DNA of 64,000 nt, taken from assembly GCA_036638975.1 (NCBI GenBank), contig JAVWJP010000007.1, positions 19,811 to 83,810 of the forward strand, read 5' to 3'. The notes under the pieces are model-generated. The model was not told the DNA's origin. It made no database searches and was given only the letters and a program-made list of their open reading frames with translations. Each line of letters starts with the position of its first letter. Position 1 is the first letter of the stretch. Positions 43,547 through 52,518 of the stretch are shown one piece after another. This DNA comes from JAVWJP01 sp036638975. Its GTDB lineage: Bacteria; Bacillota; Clostridia; Oscillospirales; Ruminococcaceae. The position numbers were made by a program, and so were the translations under genes.

Positions 43547-44688
43547 TTTATACCCTCACTTTCTTTTGCAGCCTGCGCCAGTAGTAGCTGTGCCTGTGCT
43601 TCTTCTATTTCATCTTGAAGGTTAATGTTGTCCCAGTTTACATTTATTTCGTCAGTAAACCCGTTCATGGCTAAGAACAGACCGCATATTTTTTTAATAA
43701 TCGGTGTAAGAAGGCGCCTGTAAGCTTCAAGCTCGCTTGTCAAAATGTCGGCTTGCTGCTTGCTCATGCGCTCTGTGGTGCTCCACGAAAGCCCCAGTAA
43801 AAACGGAGGTATGCCAAGCTTTGAAACTATTTGCTGCAGCATTTGCTCCACGGGTATTTTTGTGTCGATTATTTGGTTGTCTGCACCTATAACTTTAATG
43901 TCAACGTCACCCACAGCCACAAAATCTTTTACACTGCCCTTTGCTGTTGCGCTCATGGCTTCGCCCCACTCTTTTGCAATGCTCTCGGCAATTTCACGCG
44001 CGGTTGCGGGGTCAGAGCCTGCTTCTCCGGGTTTATAGGTTACAGCAAAGCGCACATTGCCCACTCTGTCAAAATTTTTGCCTATACATTCGTAGATGCG
44101 CAGTAAAATATTGCTTATAAACGGCAGCCCGCGCAGTAGTGAAATACCGCAGATTTCCCCCGCGGCGGGGTTTCTTGCACTGAACAGTATAAGCTCGGGG
44201 TTTGGTGCGGGGCTTAAATTAAGCCCGTTTCTAAGGTAAAACTGCACTTGTAACGGGCTTTGCGGCGTACCCACCTCAAGCCCTGTCAGCGGGCTGTTAT
44301 AAAGTGCATAGATGCTGCCGCCGTCTTCAGACAGAACAATTTCACCGGCTGCGTTGCCATAGGTCAAAAGGTCACTTAAATAGCAGCTTAAAAAAGCATC
44401 AAGTCCGGCTTGTACACCGCCTACAGGTACTTCTTGGGCAAAGCGGCATAAAAGCTTTTCAGCCTCTGCGTTTTTACATTCTGTTTTAAACCCTCCAACC
44501 AGCCGTACAATCTTTTCAAGTGCCGCATCTATAATGGGCACGCTTTGGCGCATTTCTTCATAAAGCCTGTGCTCGGCTGTTTTAAGCGGCAAAAAGCCGT
44601 TTAGTCGTTCTGCAAAGCTTTCTCGCGGGGCAGTTTGTACAAATGCACCGCCATTTTTTTCAGGCTTCGGTCTTTTAAAAAAGTTCAA
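43543..44688 (-). CDS. Phage portal protein
   Basis: 381 residues. Portal motifs include VPIIDAALEKIVRLVGGF near the N-terminus, the central region LRIYECIGKNFDRVGNV and the characteristic GIPPFLLGLSWSTTERMSKQQADI. It forms the dodecameric ring through which DNA enters. The start is TTG 44688, eight bases after AAGGAG; a start at ATG 44715 would overlap terL without a site. It corresponds to XkdE of PBSX. Confidence 0.88.
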   Translation of the reverse strand: MNFFKRPKPEKNGGAFVQTAPRESFAERLNGFLPLKTAEHRLYEEMRQSVPIIDAALEKIVRLVGGFKTECKNAEAEKLLCRFAQEVPVGGVQAGLDAFLSCYLSDLLTYGNAAGEIVLSEDGGSIYALYNSPLTGLEVGTPQSPLQVQFYLRNGLNLSPAPNPELILFSARNPAAGEICGISLLRGLPFISNILLRIYECIGKNFDRVGNVRFAVTYKPGEAGSDPATAREIAESIAKEWGEAMSATAKGSVKDFVAVGDVDIKVIGADNQIIDTKIPVEQMLQQIVSKLGIPPFLLGLSWSTTERMSKQQADILTSELEAYRRLLTPIIKKICGLFLAMNGFTDEINVNWDNINLQDEIEEAQAQLLLAQAAKESEGIK

Positions 44689-44692
44689 TAAT

Positions 44693-45967
44693 TCATCTCC
44701 TTGTGCTGTTTGCATTTTTGCCCCGTGTAGTTGCCATGGCGTAAAACCCGCGCTTTTCGTTTAAAGCTGTCATAACAAAATACCGCAGGTCGTCCATTGC
44801 ATGGTCGTTTTCTTTTTTCGGTGCATCACGCCCGCAGCCTTCGTCCCAGCAGTAAAGCGAAAATTCTCGCAGTGTGTCGCGGCAGCTGTCTGAAAAGCAC
44901 AGTACATTTTCACGCAGAAGGTCGCTTACCCTGTGTATTCCCGTGGCAACGTCATTTTGCGCGGGCGTGCACCTAAATTTGCCGTGGCGGCGTATACACT
45001 GCAAAAAGCTTGCGGCAGAGGGGTCAACTATAACCGATGCAATCTCTCGTTCACCGGCAAGCTTTACAAGCTCCTCGTAGTACTCCTCGTCGGTTTTAAG
45101 CCCGCCTGCTGCGCGTGAGTTATGGTAATATTCGCACAGCCTGTACCATGTCCCTTCGTTAAGCCCCCATAAGCCCATAGACATGGGGTTTACCGTGCCG
45201 TAATCGCACGATATATAATATTTTTCGCACAGAGCGGGGGGGCTGCTTGTAACGTGCTTTTTTGCATTGAACATGGGGTAGATAAGCCCTTGCGCCACTA
45301 CCCATTTACCAAGAATGAACCTCTCGTAAAAAACTCCTGCGTACATTCCTTTGTAACGCTGTTTAATCTTCTCTGAAAGAGCAGGGTTATCGTCCATGGT
45401 AAAGTGTAAATAAAGCGCATTTTTTTGCTTGCTTTTTTGTATCCATTCCGTGTAGAACCAGTGAAAGGGGTGCTCGGGGTTGCAGTTGAACCAAAAACGA
45501 GAGCCTGCAATCGAGCATCGCGCCATTGCCTGTTCTACAAACGAGCGCGGCATAAGAGCAACCTCGTCCATTAAAACTCCCGCAAGCGTGATACCCTGTA
45601 TATGTGCCGCAGAGCCTTCATCTTTACCGCCGAATAAATAGTAGCGGTTGCTTTTACCGCCAAAATTCAGCTCGATATAATTTTGGCTTCGTTTGTCGCA
45701 GCAGACAAAGCCCGCCGCGGCAAGCTGCTGCAAAAGCGGAGTTATTACGTTGCGCCGCACCGATGATATTGTTTTGCCGCATACAGCAAAATCGCTTTTG
45801 TTAAAGCAGAGCATGCTCCATGCTATAAAACCCAGCGACATACAAAGTGTTTTTCCGCTTCTTACAGCACCGTCGCATATAATTGCATCGCGGGCGGCAT
45901 AAGGGCTTTTTGGGCACCACCAGTTAAGCGCCAAACGTTGCTTTTTTGTAAATGGTTTAAGCTTCAT
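44693..45967 (-). CDS. Phage terminase large subunit, PBSX family
   Basis: 424 residues. Walker A is GAVRSGKTLCMSL near residue 34, and Walker B with the catalytic Glu is LAGVLMDEVAL. The nuclease half has YISCDYGTVNPMSMGLWG and IVDPSAASF with acidic residues for metal binding. It cuts and pumps DNA into the capsid. PBSX terminase packages host DNA fragments, so the type matters here. The start at ATG 45967 has GGTGA upstream and overlaps terS; ATG 45991 is an alternative. Confidence 0.9.
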   Translation of the reverse strand: MKLKPFTKKQRLALNWWCPKSPYAARDAIICDGAVRSGKTLCMSLGFIAWSMLCFNKSDFAVCGKTISSVRRNVITPLLQQLAAAGFVCCDKRSQNYIELNFGGKSNRYYLFGGKDEGSAAHIQGITLAGVLMDEVALMPRSFVEQAMARCSIAGSRFWFNCNPEHPFHWFYTEWIQKSKQKNALYLHFTMDDNPALSEKIKQRYKGMYAGVFYERFILGKWVVAQGLIYPMFNAKKHVTSSPPALCEKYYISCDYGTVNPMSMGLWGLNEGTWYRLCEYYHNSRAAGGLKTDEEYYEELVKLAGEREIASVIVDPSAASFLQCIRRHGKFRCTPAQNDVATGIHRVSDLLRENVLCFSDSCRDTLREFSLYCWDEGCGRDAPKKENDHAMDDLRYFVMTALNEKRGFYAMATTRGKNANSTRR

Positions 45968-46313
45968 AGCTTTCACCGTCCGCTTCGTCATTTACACTGC
46001 CTAAAATGGCGCTGTAAAACGGCAAAGCACCATCTCCCGCTTCTTCGGCTTGTGCTATGCGCGCCAACGCCTCCATAGCCTTAAAGCGGTCGAAAAGCTT
46101 AACCTCAACACCGTTTTTGCCCCGTTTAACTTCTGCAATATGAAACAAATCTAAGCCGGAAAGCTCGGCGGGTGACGGTGCTTCTTCAAAGAAAAGCAGT
46201 TTTACGGCATCTGTGGTGCTGCCAAAGGCAAGCCTGTAAAGTCCCTCACGCACTTCCTCTAAAGGCGATTTTGTTTTGCTTCGACGTTTGGCTTTTGTGT
46301 TTTTGCTTTCCAA
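45957..46313 (-). CDS. Phage terminase small subunit-like protein
   Basis: 118 residues, first gene of the cassette. The basic N-terminus (KNTKAKRRSKTKSP) is followed by helical segments that could form the oligomerisation core. It sits directly before the large subunit and overlaps its start. It is shorter than XtmA, and no clear HTH is visible. Start is TTG 46313 with the strong site GGGAGGAGG six bases upstream. An earlier ATG would add a hydrophobic tail without a ribosome binding site. Confidence 0.65.
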   Translation of the reverse strand: MESKNTKAKRRSKTKSPLEEVREGLYRLAFGSTTDAVKLLFFEEAPSPAELSGLDLFHIAEVKRGKNGVEVKLFDRFKAMEALARIAQAEEAGDGALPFYSAILGSVNDEADGESYEA

Positions 46314-46413
46314 TAACAACCTCCTCCCTTTCATACATAGCGCATAAAACAGGCAATATACGCCAAAAAACGGCAAAAAATAGATAATTACAAAAAATTT
46401 AGCTTTATTCCTA

Positions 46414-46443
46414 TTGTAAAATGAGCTTAAAAAATGTTATAAT
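46414..46443 (+). promoter_or_regulatory. Sigma-A promoter of trmL-degV
   Basis: TTGTAA (46414-46419), 18-base spacer and perfect TATAAT (46438-46443). It points away from the phage cassette. I see no equally good promoter on the minus strand for the cassette in this gap. Confidence 0.65.
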
Positions 46444-46496
46444 GTTTGCTAGCGTGGGCTTTAACGCGCATTTTTTAAAGGAGAGCTGTTTTAAAA

Positions 46497-47000
46497 ATGC
46501 CTGCTTTAAACTTAGTTCTTATAGAACCTCAAATACCACAAAACACCGGTAATATCGCCCGCACTTGTGCGGCAACAGGCGCAAGGCTTCATTTAGTAGG
46601 TCCGTTGGGCTTTACGGTGGACGACAAAAAGCTAAAACGTGCGGGGCTCGATTACTGGCATCTTTTAGACATAAGCTATTATGAAAACTCCGAAGACTTT
46701 TTTAACAAAAACAGCTGCGGAGAGTTTTTCTATTTAACTACCAAGGGCAAAAACATTTACAGCAGCGTCCAATACCCGCCCGATGTATACCTTATTTTTG
46801 GGCGAGAAGATGCAGGGCTGCCCGAAGAACTGCTTTTTGCAAACCCGCAGGCCTGTGTGCGCTTGCCCATGATAGACGAAGCGCGCAGCCTTAACCTTTC
46901 TAACACGGTCGCAGTGGCAGCATACGAGGTTTTGCGTCAGTGGGGGTACCCTAAGCTTCGCAGTGCGGGGCAGCTTACAAAATATAAGTGGGAGGATTAG
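46497..47000 (+). CDS. trmL: tRNA (cytidine/uridine 34-2'-O)-methyltransferase
   Basis: 167 residues, the minimal SpoU-type SPOUT methyltransferase. Motif 1 is EPQIPQNTGNIARTC, motif 2 is YLIFGREDAGLP and motif 3 is RLPMIDEARSLNLSNTVAVAAYE, which form the knotted SAM site. It methylates the wobble base of tRNA-Leu. degV begins four bases downstream. Confidence 0.94.
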   Translation: MPALNLVLIEPQIPQNTGNIARTCAATGARLHLVGPLGFTVDDKKLKRAGLDYWHLLDISYYENSEDFFNKNSCGEFFYLTTKGKNIYSSVQYPPDVYLIFGREDAGLPEELLFANPQACVRLPMIDEARSLNLSNTVAVAAYEVLRQWGYPKLRSAGQLTKYKWED

Positions 47001-47003
47001 CGA

Positions 47004-47882
47004 TTGGAAAAGATAAAATTTATAACCGATTCCGCCTGTGACCTTGAAGAAAGCGCCGCGCGCGAAAATGGCATAACGGTTTTGCCTATTCCCATCACGG
47101 TGGACGGTAAAAGCTACCACGAACGGCTTGATTTTACTTCTGCGGAATTTTATAAGATATTGCTTGATGCTCACACAATACCTGTGACAAGCCATATCAC
47201 TGCCATTAGCTTTGCCGAGCAATATCATACTGCCTTTGATGAGGGCTACACGCATATAATAGTTACGACAATCAATTCAAAAGGCTCCAGTATGTTCGAC
47301 GCGGCAAACCTTGCCAAGAACATTTTTTATGACGAATATCCCGAGGTACAGGGCAAGCTTACTATATATGTGGTGGATTCCAAGACCTATACAATTCCAT
47401 ATGGCTATGCCCAGTGTGAGGCGGCAAGGCTTGCAAAAGCAGGTATGCCATGTGCACAGGTGGTAGAGTTTTTAAAAGACTTTTTCAGCAGAATCGAAAT
47501 CTATTTTGGTGTGTATTCATTGGAATTTGCAAAAAAAAGCGGCAGAATAAACTGTGCTGCTGCGTTTGTAGGCGATGTTTTGGGCTTGCGCCCCATTATT
47601 TCGATAATAGACGGAGAAATGAAGATAATAGATAAGGTTCGCGGGGACAAAAACGTTACGCCAAAGCTTGCCGAAATAGCCTGTAAGCGCCGTGTTGAGG
47701 GCACACCGTACATTTGTATACGAGCACTTACCGACAATGTCGGAGAGCAGCTCTCGTCGCTTATGCAGGAAGCTACGGGCGCAGCACCCATAGGGCTTTT
47801 TTACGCGGGCGCTTCCATTACCATAAATGCCGGTCCGCGTCTTGCGGGGGTAATGATAATGGGTGAAAAACGCAGTAAATAA
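47004..47882 (+). CDS. DegV family fatty acid-binding protein
   Basis: 292 residues. It starts with KIKFITDSACDLEE and contains VTSHITAISFAEQY, with the fatty acid carboxyl contacts, and TINSKGSSMFDAANLAK. DegV proteins bind single fatty acids; some serve as FakB subunits for fatty acid kinase. No fakA is nearby. Start is TTG 47004, with GGGAGG eight bases before it, inside the end of trmL. Confidence 0.92.
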   Translation: MEKIKFITDSACDLEESAARENGITVLPIPITVDGKSYHERLDFTSAEFYKILLDAHTIPVTSHITAISFAEQYHTAFDEGYTHIIVTTINSKGSSMFDAANLAKNIFYDEYPEVQGKLTIYVVDSKTYTIPYGYAQCEAARLAKAGMPCAQVVEFLKDFFSRIEIYFGVYSLEFAKKSGRINCAAAFVGDVLGLRPIISIIDGEMKIIDKVRGDKNVTPKLAEIACKRRVEGTPYICIRALTDNVGEQLSSLMQEATGAAPIGLFYAGASITINAGPRLAGVMIMGEKRSK

Positions 47883-47894
47883 TATGAAAATCAC

Positions 47895-47923
47895 TTGCAA
47901 AAGATATATAGTTGCGCTAGAAT
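47895..47923 (+). promoter_or_regulatory. Sigma-A promoter of the glycolytic operon
   Basis: TTGCAA (47895-47900), 17-base spacer, TAGAAT (47918-47923). It lies 120 bases before pgk. No CRE-like or CggR-like operator was recognised in the leader. Confidence 0.6.
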
Positions 47924-48045
47924 AAGGGTAGTTTGTTTTTTGTTTAACAAAGCCTGATATTTTTTAGCTTCGGCATATTTTACCGCCGGATTAAGCTGAA
48001 TTAATACAAACAGGCAAGTATACAAATTAAAAAGGAGTTTTTAAC

Positions 48046-49257
48046 ATGACAGCTTTTAACAAAAAAACAGTTGATGACCTTTCCGTTGCAGGTAAACGTG
48101 TGCTTGTGCGCTGCGATTTTAACGTGCCTTTAAAGGACGGCGTAATTACTGACGAAAACCGTATAGTTGCGGCACTTCCCACCATCAAAAAGCTTATTGC
48201 GGACGGCGGTAAGGTTATACTTTGCTCACATCTCGGCAAGCCTAAGGGCGAGCCTAAGCCCGAGCTTTCATTAGCGCCTGTTGCAAAAAGGCTTACAGAG
48301 CTTTTGGGCAAAGAGGTTATATTTGCGGCTGATGACAACGTTGTTGGCGAGAATGCAAAAAAAGCTGTTGCCAATATGAAAAACGGCGATGTTATTCTTT
48401 TGCAAAATACACGCTACCGCGCCGAAGAAACCAAAAACGGAGAAGCCTTCAGCAAAGAGCTTGCCTCGCTGTGCAACGTTTTTGTAAACGATGCTTTTGG
48501 CGCAGCTCACCGTGCACACTGCTCTACCGTCGGTGTTACACAGTTTGTTAAAGAGGCGGCAGTTGGCTACCTTATGGGCAAAGAGCTTAAATATTTGGGC
48601 GGAGCAGTAACAAACCCCGCACGTCCGTTTGTCACTATTTTGGGCGGTGCTAAGGTTGCAGACAAATTAAGCGTTATAGAAAACCTTCTCACCAAGGCAG
48701 ATACCTTAATAATAGGCGGCGGAATGGCTTATACGTTTTTAGCCGCAAAGGGCTATGGCGTAGGCACATCACTTCTCGATAGCGAAAAAATAGATTATTG
48801 CAAGGATATGCTCAAAAAAGCTGAGGAAAAGGGCGTAAAGCTTCTTCTTCCGGTAGATTGCGTTATAGCTAAAGCTTTCCCAAATCCTATTGATGCAGAA
48901 ATAGAAGTTAAAACGGTTGCCGCAAACGCAATACCTGACGACTACATGGGTCTTGATATAGGTGCCGAAACTGCAAAGCTTTTTGCAGACGAAATTAAAA
49001 TGGCAAAAACCGTTGTTTGGAACGGCCCTATGGGAGTATTTGAAAACCCGATTCTCGCAAAGGGTACAATAGCTGTAGCCAAAGCATTGGCAGAAACCGA
49101 TGCAGTCACAATAATAGGCGGCGGCGATTCTGCTGCGGCTGTTAATACACTTGGCTTTGGCGATAAAATGACTCATATTTCTACAGGCGGCGGGGCTTCC
49201 CTTGAGTTCTTAGAGGGCAAGGAGCTTCCGGGTATCGCTTGCGTAAACGACAAATAA
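48046..49257 (+). CDS. pgk: Phosphoglycerate kinase
   Basis: 403 residues, normal length. N-terminal substrate residues in VRCDFNVPLKDG and CSHLGKPKG, nucleotide site in GGAKVADKLSVIENL and the C-terminal GGGDSAAAV loop with ISTGGGASLEFLEG. It makes ATP from 1,3-bisphosphoglycerate. It opens a pgk-tpiA-gpmI operon with short spacers; gap and eno are not in the window. Strong AAAGGAG site. Confidence 0.97.
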   Translation: MTAFNKKTVDDLSVAGKRVLVRCDFNVPLKDGVITDENRIVAALPTIKKLIADGGKVILCSHLGKPKGEPKPELSLAPVAKRLTELLGKEVIFAADDNVVGENAKKAVANMKNGDVILLQNTRYRAEETKNGEAFSKELASLCNVFVNDAFGAAHRAHCSTVGVTQFVKEAAVGYLMGKELKYLGGAVTNPARPFVTILGGAKVADKLSVIENLLTKADTLIIGGGMAYTFLAAKGYGVGTSLLDSEKIDYCKDMLKKAEEKGVKLLLPVDCVIAKAFPNPIDAEIEVKTVAANAIPDDYMGLDIGAETAKLFADEIKMAKTVVWNGPMGVFENPILAKGTIAVAKALAETDAVTIIGGGDSAAAVNTLGFGDKMTHISTGGGASLEFLEGKELPGIACVNDK

Positions 49258-49281
49258 ACAAAAATAAAGGAGCTTTTTTAA

Positions 49282-50049
49282 ATGAATAAAGCACTTCGCA
49301 AGGCAGTTATAGCAGGTAACTGGAAGATGAACAAAACACGTCCGCAGGCTAAAGCATTGATAGAGGAGCTTAAACCATTGGTGGCAGACGCCAAATGTGA
49401 CGTTGTTATATGTGTACCTTATACAAATTTGGAAACAGCGCTGGAGGCAACAAAGGGCAGCAATATCAAGGTAGGTGCAGAGAATTGTCACTGGGCTGCA
49501 TCGGGCGCGTTCACGGCAGAAATCTCTGCCGAAATGCTTACAGAGCTTGGTGTAACTTATGTCGTTATAGGTCATTCAGAGCGCCGCCAGTACTTTGGTG
49601 AAACCGATGTTACCGTAAATAAACGTGTTCGTGCCGCGCTTGATGCAGGACTTAATGTAATACTTTGTGTTGGCGAGCTTTTAGAGCAGCGCGAGCAGGG
49701 GATTACCGAAGAAATTTGCGGTTTGCAGACAAAAATAGCCCTGCAAGGTGTTAGCGAAGCAGAGCTTTCTAAAATTATTATAGCTTACGAGCCTGTTTGG
49801 GCTATAGGCACGGGTAAAACCGCTACCTCCGAGCAAGCTAACGAAGTAAACGGCTGCATACGTGCGGTTGTTGCGGGGCTGTACAATAATGCTGCTGCCG
49901 AGGCTTTAACGGTGCAGTACGGCGGCTCTATGAATGCCGCAAATGCCGACGAGCTTTTGGGTAAAGAGCACGTTGACGGCGGGCTTATAGGCGGAGCTTC
50001 TCTTAAAGCCGCCGATTTTGCCGTTATAGTTGCCGCAGCTTCAAAGTAA
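49282..50049 (+). CDS. tpiA: Triose-phosphate isomerase
   Basis: 255 residues. The catalytic set is complete: Lys in AGNWKMNKT, His in VIGHSERRQYFGE and Glu in IIAYEPVWAIGTGK; the phosphate loop is YGGSMNAANA. It interconverts DHAP and glyceraldehyde-3-phosphate. It begins 24 bases after pgk with an AAAGGAG site. Confidence 0.97.
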   Translation: MNKALRKAVIAGNWKMNKTRPQAKALIEELKPLVADAKCDVVICVPYTNLETALEATKGSNIKVGAENCHWAASGAFTAEISAEMLTELGVTYVVIGHSERRQYFGETDVTVNKRVRAALDAGLNVILCVGELLEQREQGITEEICGLQTKIALQGVSEAELSKIIIAYEPVWAIGTGKTATSEQANEVNGCIRAVVAGLYNNAAAEALTVQYGGSMNAANADELLGKEHVDGGLIGGASLKAADFAVIVAAASK

Positions 50050-50129
50050 TAAAGGGCAGACTTCAATATCAGCTTTTAAAATTGAGCTTTTAGAGGTTAC
50101 TCAAACTAAAAAATTAAGGACTGAACCAT

Positions 50130-51650
50130 ATGGCTAAAAAACCACTTGCACTTATAATCTTAGACGGCTTCGGCAAAAACCCCGATGATTACGGGAACGC
50201 CATAAAGACCGCCAATAAGCCAAATATAAATAAATTGTTTTCCGAAAATCCACGTACGCTGATAGGTGCTTCCGGCATGGACGTAGGTCTTCCGGAGGGG
50301 CAGATGGGCAACTCTGAGGTGGGGCATACAAATATAGGTGCGGGTCGTGTTGTATATCAAGAGCTTACACGCATCACAAAAGCCATATCAGACGGAGATT
50401 TCTTTACGAATAAGGCACTTCTCGGTGCGATGGAAAACTGCAAAAAAAATGACAAAGCTCTGCATTTGTGCGGGCTTGTTTCGGACGGCGGCGTCCATAG
50501 CCATAATAAGCACCTGTACGCACTTTTGGAGCTTGCCAAAAAGTGCGGGCTCACAAAGGTTTATGTCCACTGCTTTATGGACGGGCGCGACGTTCCACCT
50601 ATGTCGGGCAAGGGCTTTTTAGCAGAGCTTGAGGAACAGATGGCGAGAATCGGCGTGGGCAAAATTGCTACCGTTATGGGTCGCTATTACGCCATGGACA
50701 GAGATAACCGCTGGGAGCGTGTCGAAAAGGCATATGCTGCAATGGTCTACGGTGAGGGCAATTATAACCCAAGTGCCACAGAGCTTATGGACAAATCCTA
50801 TGCCGAAAACGTAACGGACGAGTTTATTATACCAACTGTTTGTGTGCAGGGCGCTACTATTAAGACCAACGATTCCGTAATTTTCTTTAATTTCCGTCCT
50901 GACCGCGCCCGTGAGATAAGCCGTACCTTTGTAGATGAAGCGTTTAACGGGTTTCAGCGCAAAAATGGTTTCTTTCCGTTGTATTATGTTTGTATGACGC
51001 AGTATGACGTAACAATGCCAAATGTTCATGTTGCGTTTGCCCCGCAGTCACTTGTAAATACCTTTGGCGAGTATATTGCAGAAAAGGGTCTGACGCAGCT
51101 TCGTATAGCCGAAACCGAAAAATATGCTCATGTCACATTCTTTTTTAACGGCGGCGTAGAAACTGCCTATAAAGGCGAGGACAGGGCGCTTATTCCATCT
51201 CCTAAGGTTGCAACTTACGACTTAAAACCTGAAATGAGCGCTTATAAAGTTACCGATGAGCTTTTGTCGCGAATTGCAAGCGAAAAATATGACGTTATAA
51301 TATGCAATTATGCAAATTGCGATATGGTTGGTCATACAGGAGTGTTTGAGGCGGCTGTAAAGGCAGTAGAGGCAGTTGACGAGTGCGTAGGCAGGGTCGT
51401 GTCCGCAATTACGGCTAAAGGCGGCGCAGTGCTTATAACTGCCGACCACGGCAATGCCGACAAAATGTACGAGCCCGACGGTTCGCCGTTTACGGCGCAT
51501 ACCACAAATCCTGTCCCATTTGTCGTTGTGGGTTATCCGTGTAAACTGCGCGAGGGCGGAAAGCTTGCCGACATTGCCCCGACTATGCTTCAAATTTTGG
51601 GCTTAGAGCAGCCGATAGAGATAACCGGCACTTCCCTTATAGTAAAATAA
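50130..51650 (+). CDS. gpmI: 2,3-bisphosphoglycerate-independent phosphoglycerate mutase
   Basis: 506 residues. The alkaline-phosphatase fold metal site begins at LIILDGFG; the phosphorylated serine is Ser62 in QMGNSEVGHTNIG. Further metal ligands are visible in CNYANCDMVGHTG and ITADHGNAD. It converts 3-phosphoglycerate to 2-phosphoglycerate with manganese. Third gene of the glycolytic operon; AAGGA precedes the ATG. Confidence 0.97.
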   Translation: MAKKPLALIILDGFGKNPDDYGNAIKTANKPNINKLFSENPRTLIGASGMDVGLPEGQMGNSEVGHTNIGAGRVVYQELTRITKAISDGDFFTNKALLGAMENCKKNDKALHLCGLVSDGGVHSHNKHLYALLELAKKCGLTKVYVHCFMDGRDVPPMSGKGFLAELEEQMARIGVGKIATVMGRYYAMDRDNRWERVEKAYAAMVYGEGNYNPSATELMDKSYAENVTDEFIIPTVCVQGATIKTNDSVIFFNFRPDRAREISRTFVDEAFNGFQRKNGFFPLYYVCMTQYDVTMPNVHVAFAPQSLVNTFGEYIAEKGLTQLRIAETEKYAHVTFFFNGGVETAYKGEDRALIPSPKVATYDLKPEMSAYKVTDELLSRIASEKYDVIICNYANCDMVGHTGVFEAAVKAVEAVDECVGRVVSAITAKGGAVLITADHGNADKMYEPDGSPFTAHTTNPVPFVVVGYPCKLREGGKLADIAPTMLQILGLEQPIEITGTSLIVK

Positions 51651-51791
51651 TTGTTTAAGTATTAATACCTGTTTTTTTGTACATACTACTTTATATCCAA
51701 AATATTAAAAAACAGCTTGTCATTTTTAAACTTTAGCATTATAATGAATCTATATTTCGGCGTGACAATTAAAATAACAGGAGGCGACATG

Positions 51792-52091
51792 ATGAAAAAA
51801 AGCACGTTAATTTCAATTATTATTGCGCTCATTGCTATTGCGGGGGCACTTTTGGGGCTTGTAGCTTATATGAGAAGCAGAAGATGTCTTGGATGCAATG
51901 ATGTAGAGGAAGATTTTATTCCGCAAACCGATGATGATTATGACGGTGACGATTATTATGAAGAGGACCGTCCAAGCACAAAAACCGATGCAACCGGTCA
52001 AGATTATGTCAGCAGCGATTTTAATGTGGAAGCCGATGAGCCTGAAGATGATAAATACACTGAAAATCAGGCAGATGAAACCGCTGAATAA
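51792..52091 (+). CDS. Small single-pass membrane protein with acidic tail
   Basis: 99 residues. The start is ATG 51792 (or the adjacent ATG 51789) behind AGGAGG. A membrane helix covers residues ~5-27 (LISIIIALIAIAGALLGLVAY). It is followed by RSRRCLGC and a long Asp/Glu-rich tail, about a third acidic. Tail orientation toward the cytoplasm is suggested by the positive residues after the helix. No function is known to me. It ends at a terminator just before the tRNA promoter. Confidence 0.7.
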   Translation: MKKSTLISIIIALIAIAGALLGLVAYMRSRRCLGCNDVEEDFIPQTDDDYDGDDYYEEDRPSTKTDATGQDYVSSDFNVEADEPEDDKYTENQADETAE

Positions 52092-52110
52092 TGCCGTTTA
52101 GCAGTAAAAC

Positions 52111-52155
52111 AGCACTCTTTGTAAAATTCTTTGCAAAGAGTGCTTGCTTTTTTGC
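52111..52155 (+). terminator. Terminator of the small acidic membrane gene
   Basis: Stem AGCACTCTTTG (52111-52121) / CAAAGAGTGCT (52134-52144), followed by TGC and a T-run. The T-run also contains the -35 region of the tRNA promoter. Confidence 0.8.
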
Positions 52156-52172
52156 TTTGGTTATAGTATAAT
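52144..52172 (+). promoter_or_regulatory. Promoter of the initiator tRNA gene
   Basis: TTGCTT (52144-52149), 17-base spacer and TATAAT (52167-52172), 30 bases before the mature 5' end. Confidence 0.7.
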
Positions 52173-52201
52173 AATAAAGCACTCAAGAAAAGAGTATATA
52201 T

Positions 52202-52278
<77 letters not shown>

Positions 52279-52285
52279 AAGCTAA

Positions 52286-52320
52286 ACACTCATGAACATT
52301 GCGTTCATGAGTGTTTTTTA
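52286..52320 (+). terminator. Terminator after tRNA-fMet
   Basis: A 12-bp perfect stem ACACTCATGAAC / GTTCATGAGTGT with a five-base loop and six T. Confidence 0.9.
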
Positions 52321-52456
52321 TATACTTGTCCAAAAAAACCGCTTTTTTCGATAAAAAAACAAATAGTGACAATATTTAAGAAAAAAGAACAAAAAGGTAG
52401 ACTTTTATAATTATATATAATATAATTATCTAGAAACGCTAAGCAAAAAATCATAT

Positions 52457-52494
52457 AAAGCATTGGTAAATTCCGGCTGGAATTATGCTTTTTG
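52457..52494. terminator. Possible terminator after the GntR-type gene
   Basis: AAGCAT (52458) and ATTCC pair with GGAAT and ATGCTT (ending 52490), separated by an uneven internal loop. T-runs are weak on the minus strand. It lies 25 bases after the regulator's stop codon. Confidence 0.45.
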
Positions 52495-52518
52495 TTTTGC
52501 ATATAATTTGCCGGATTA

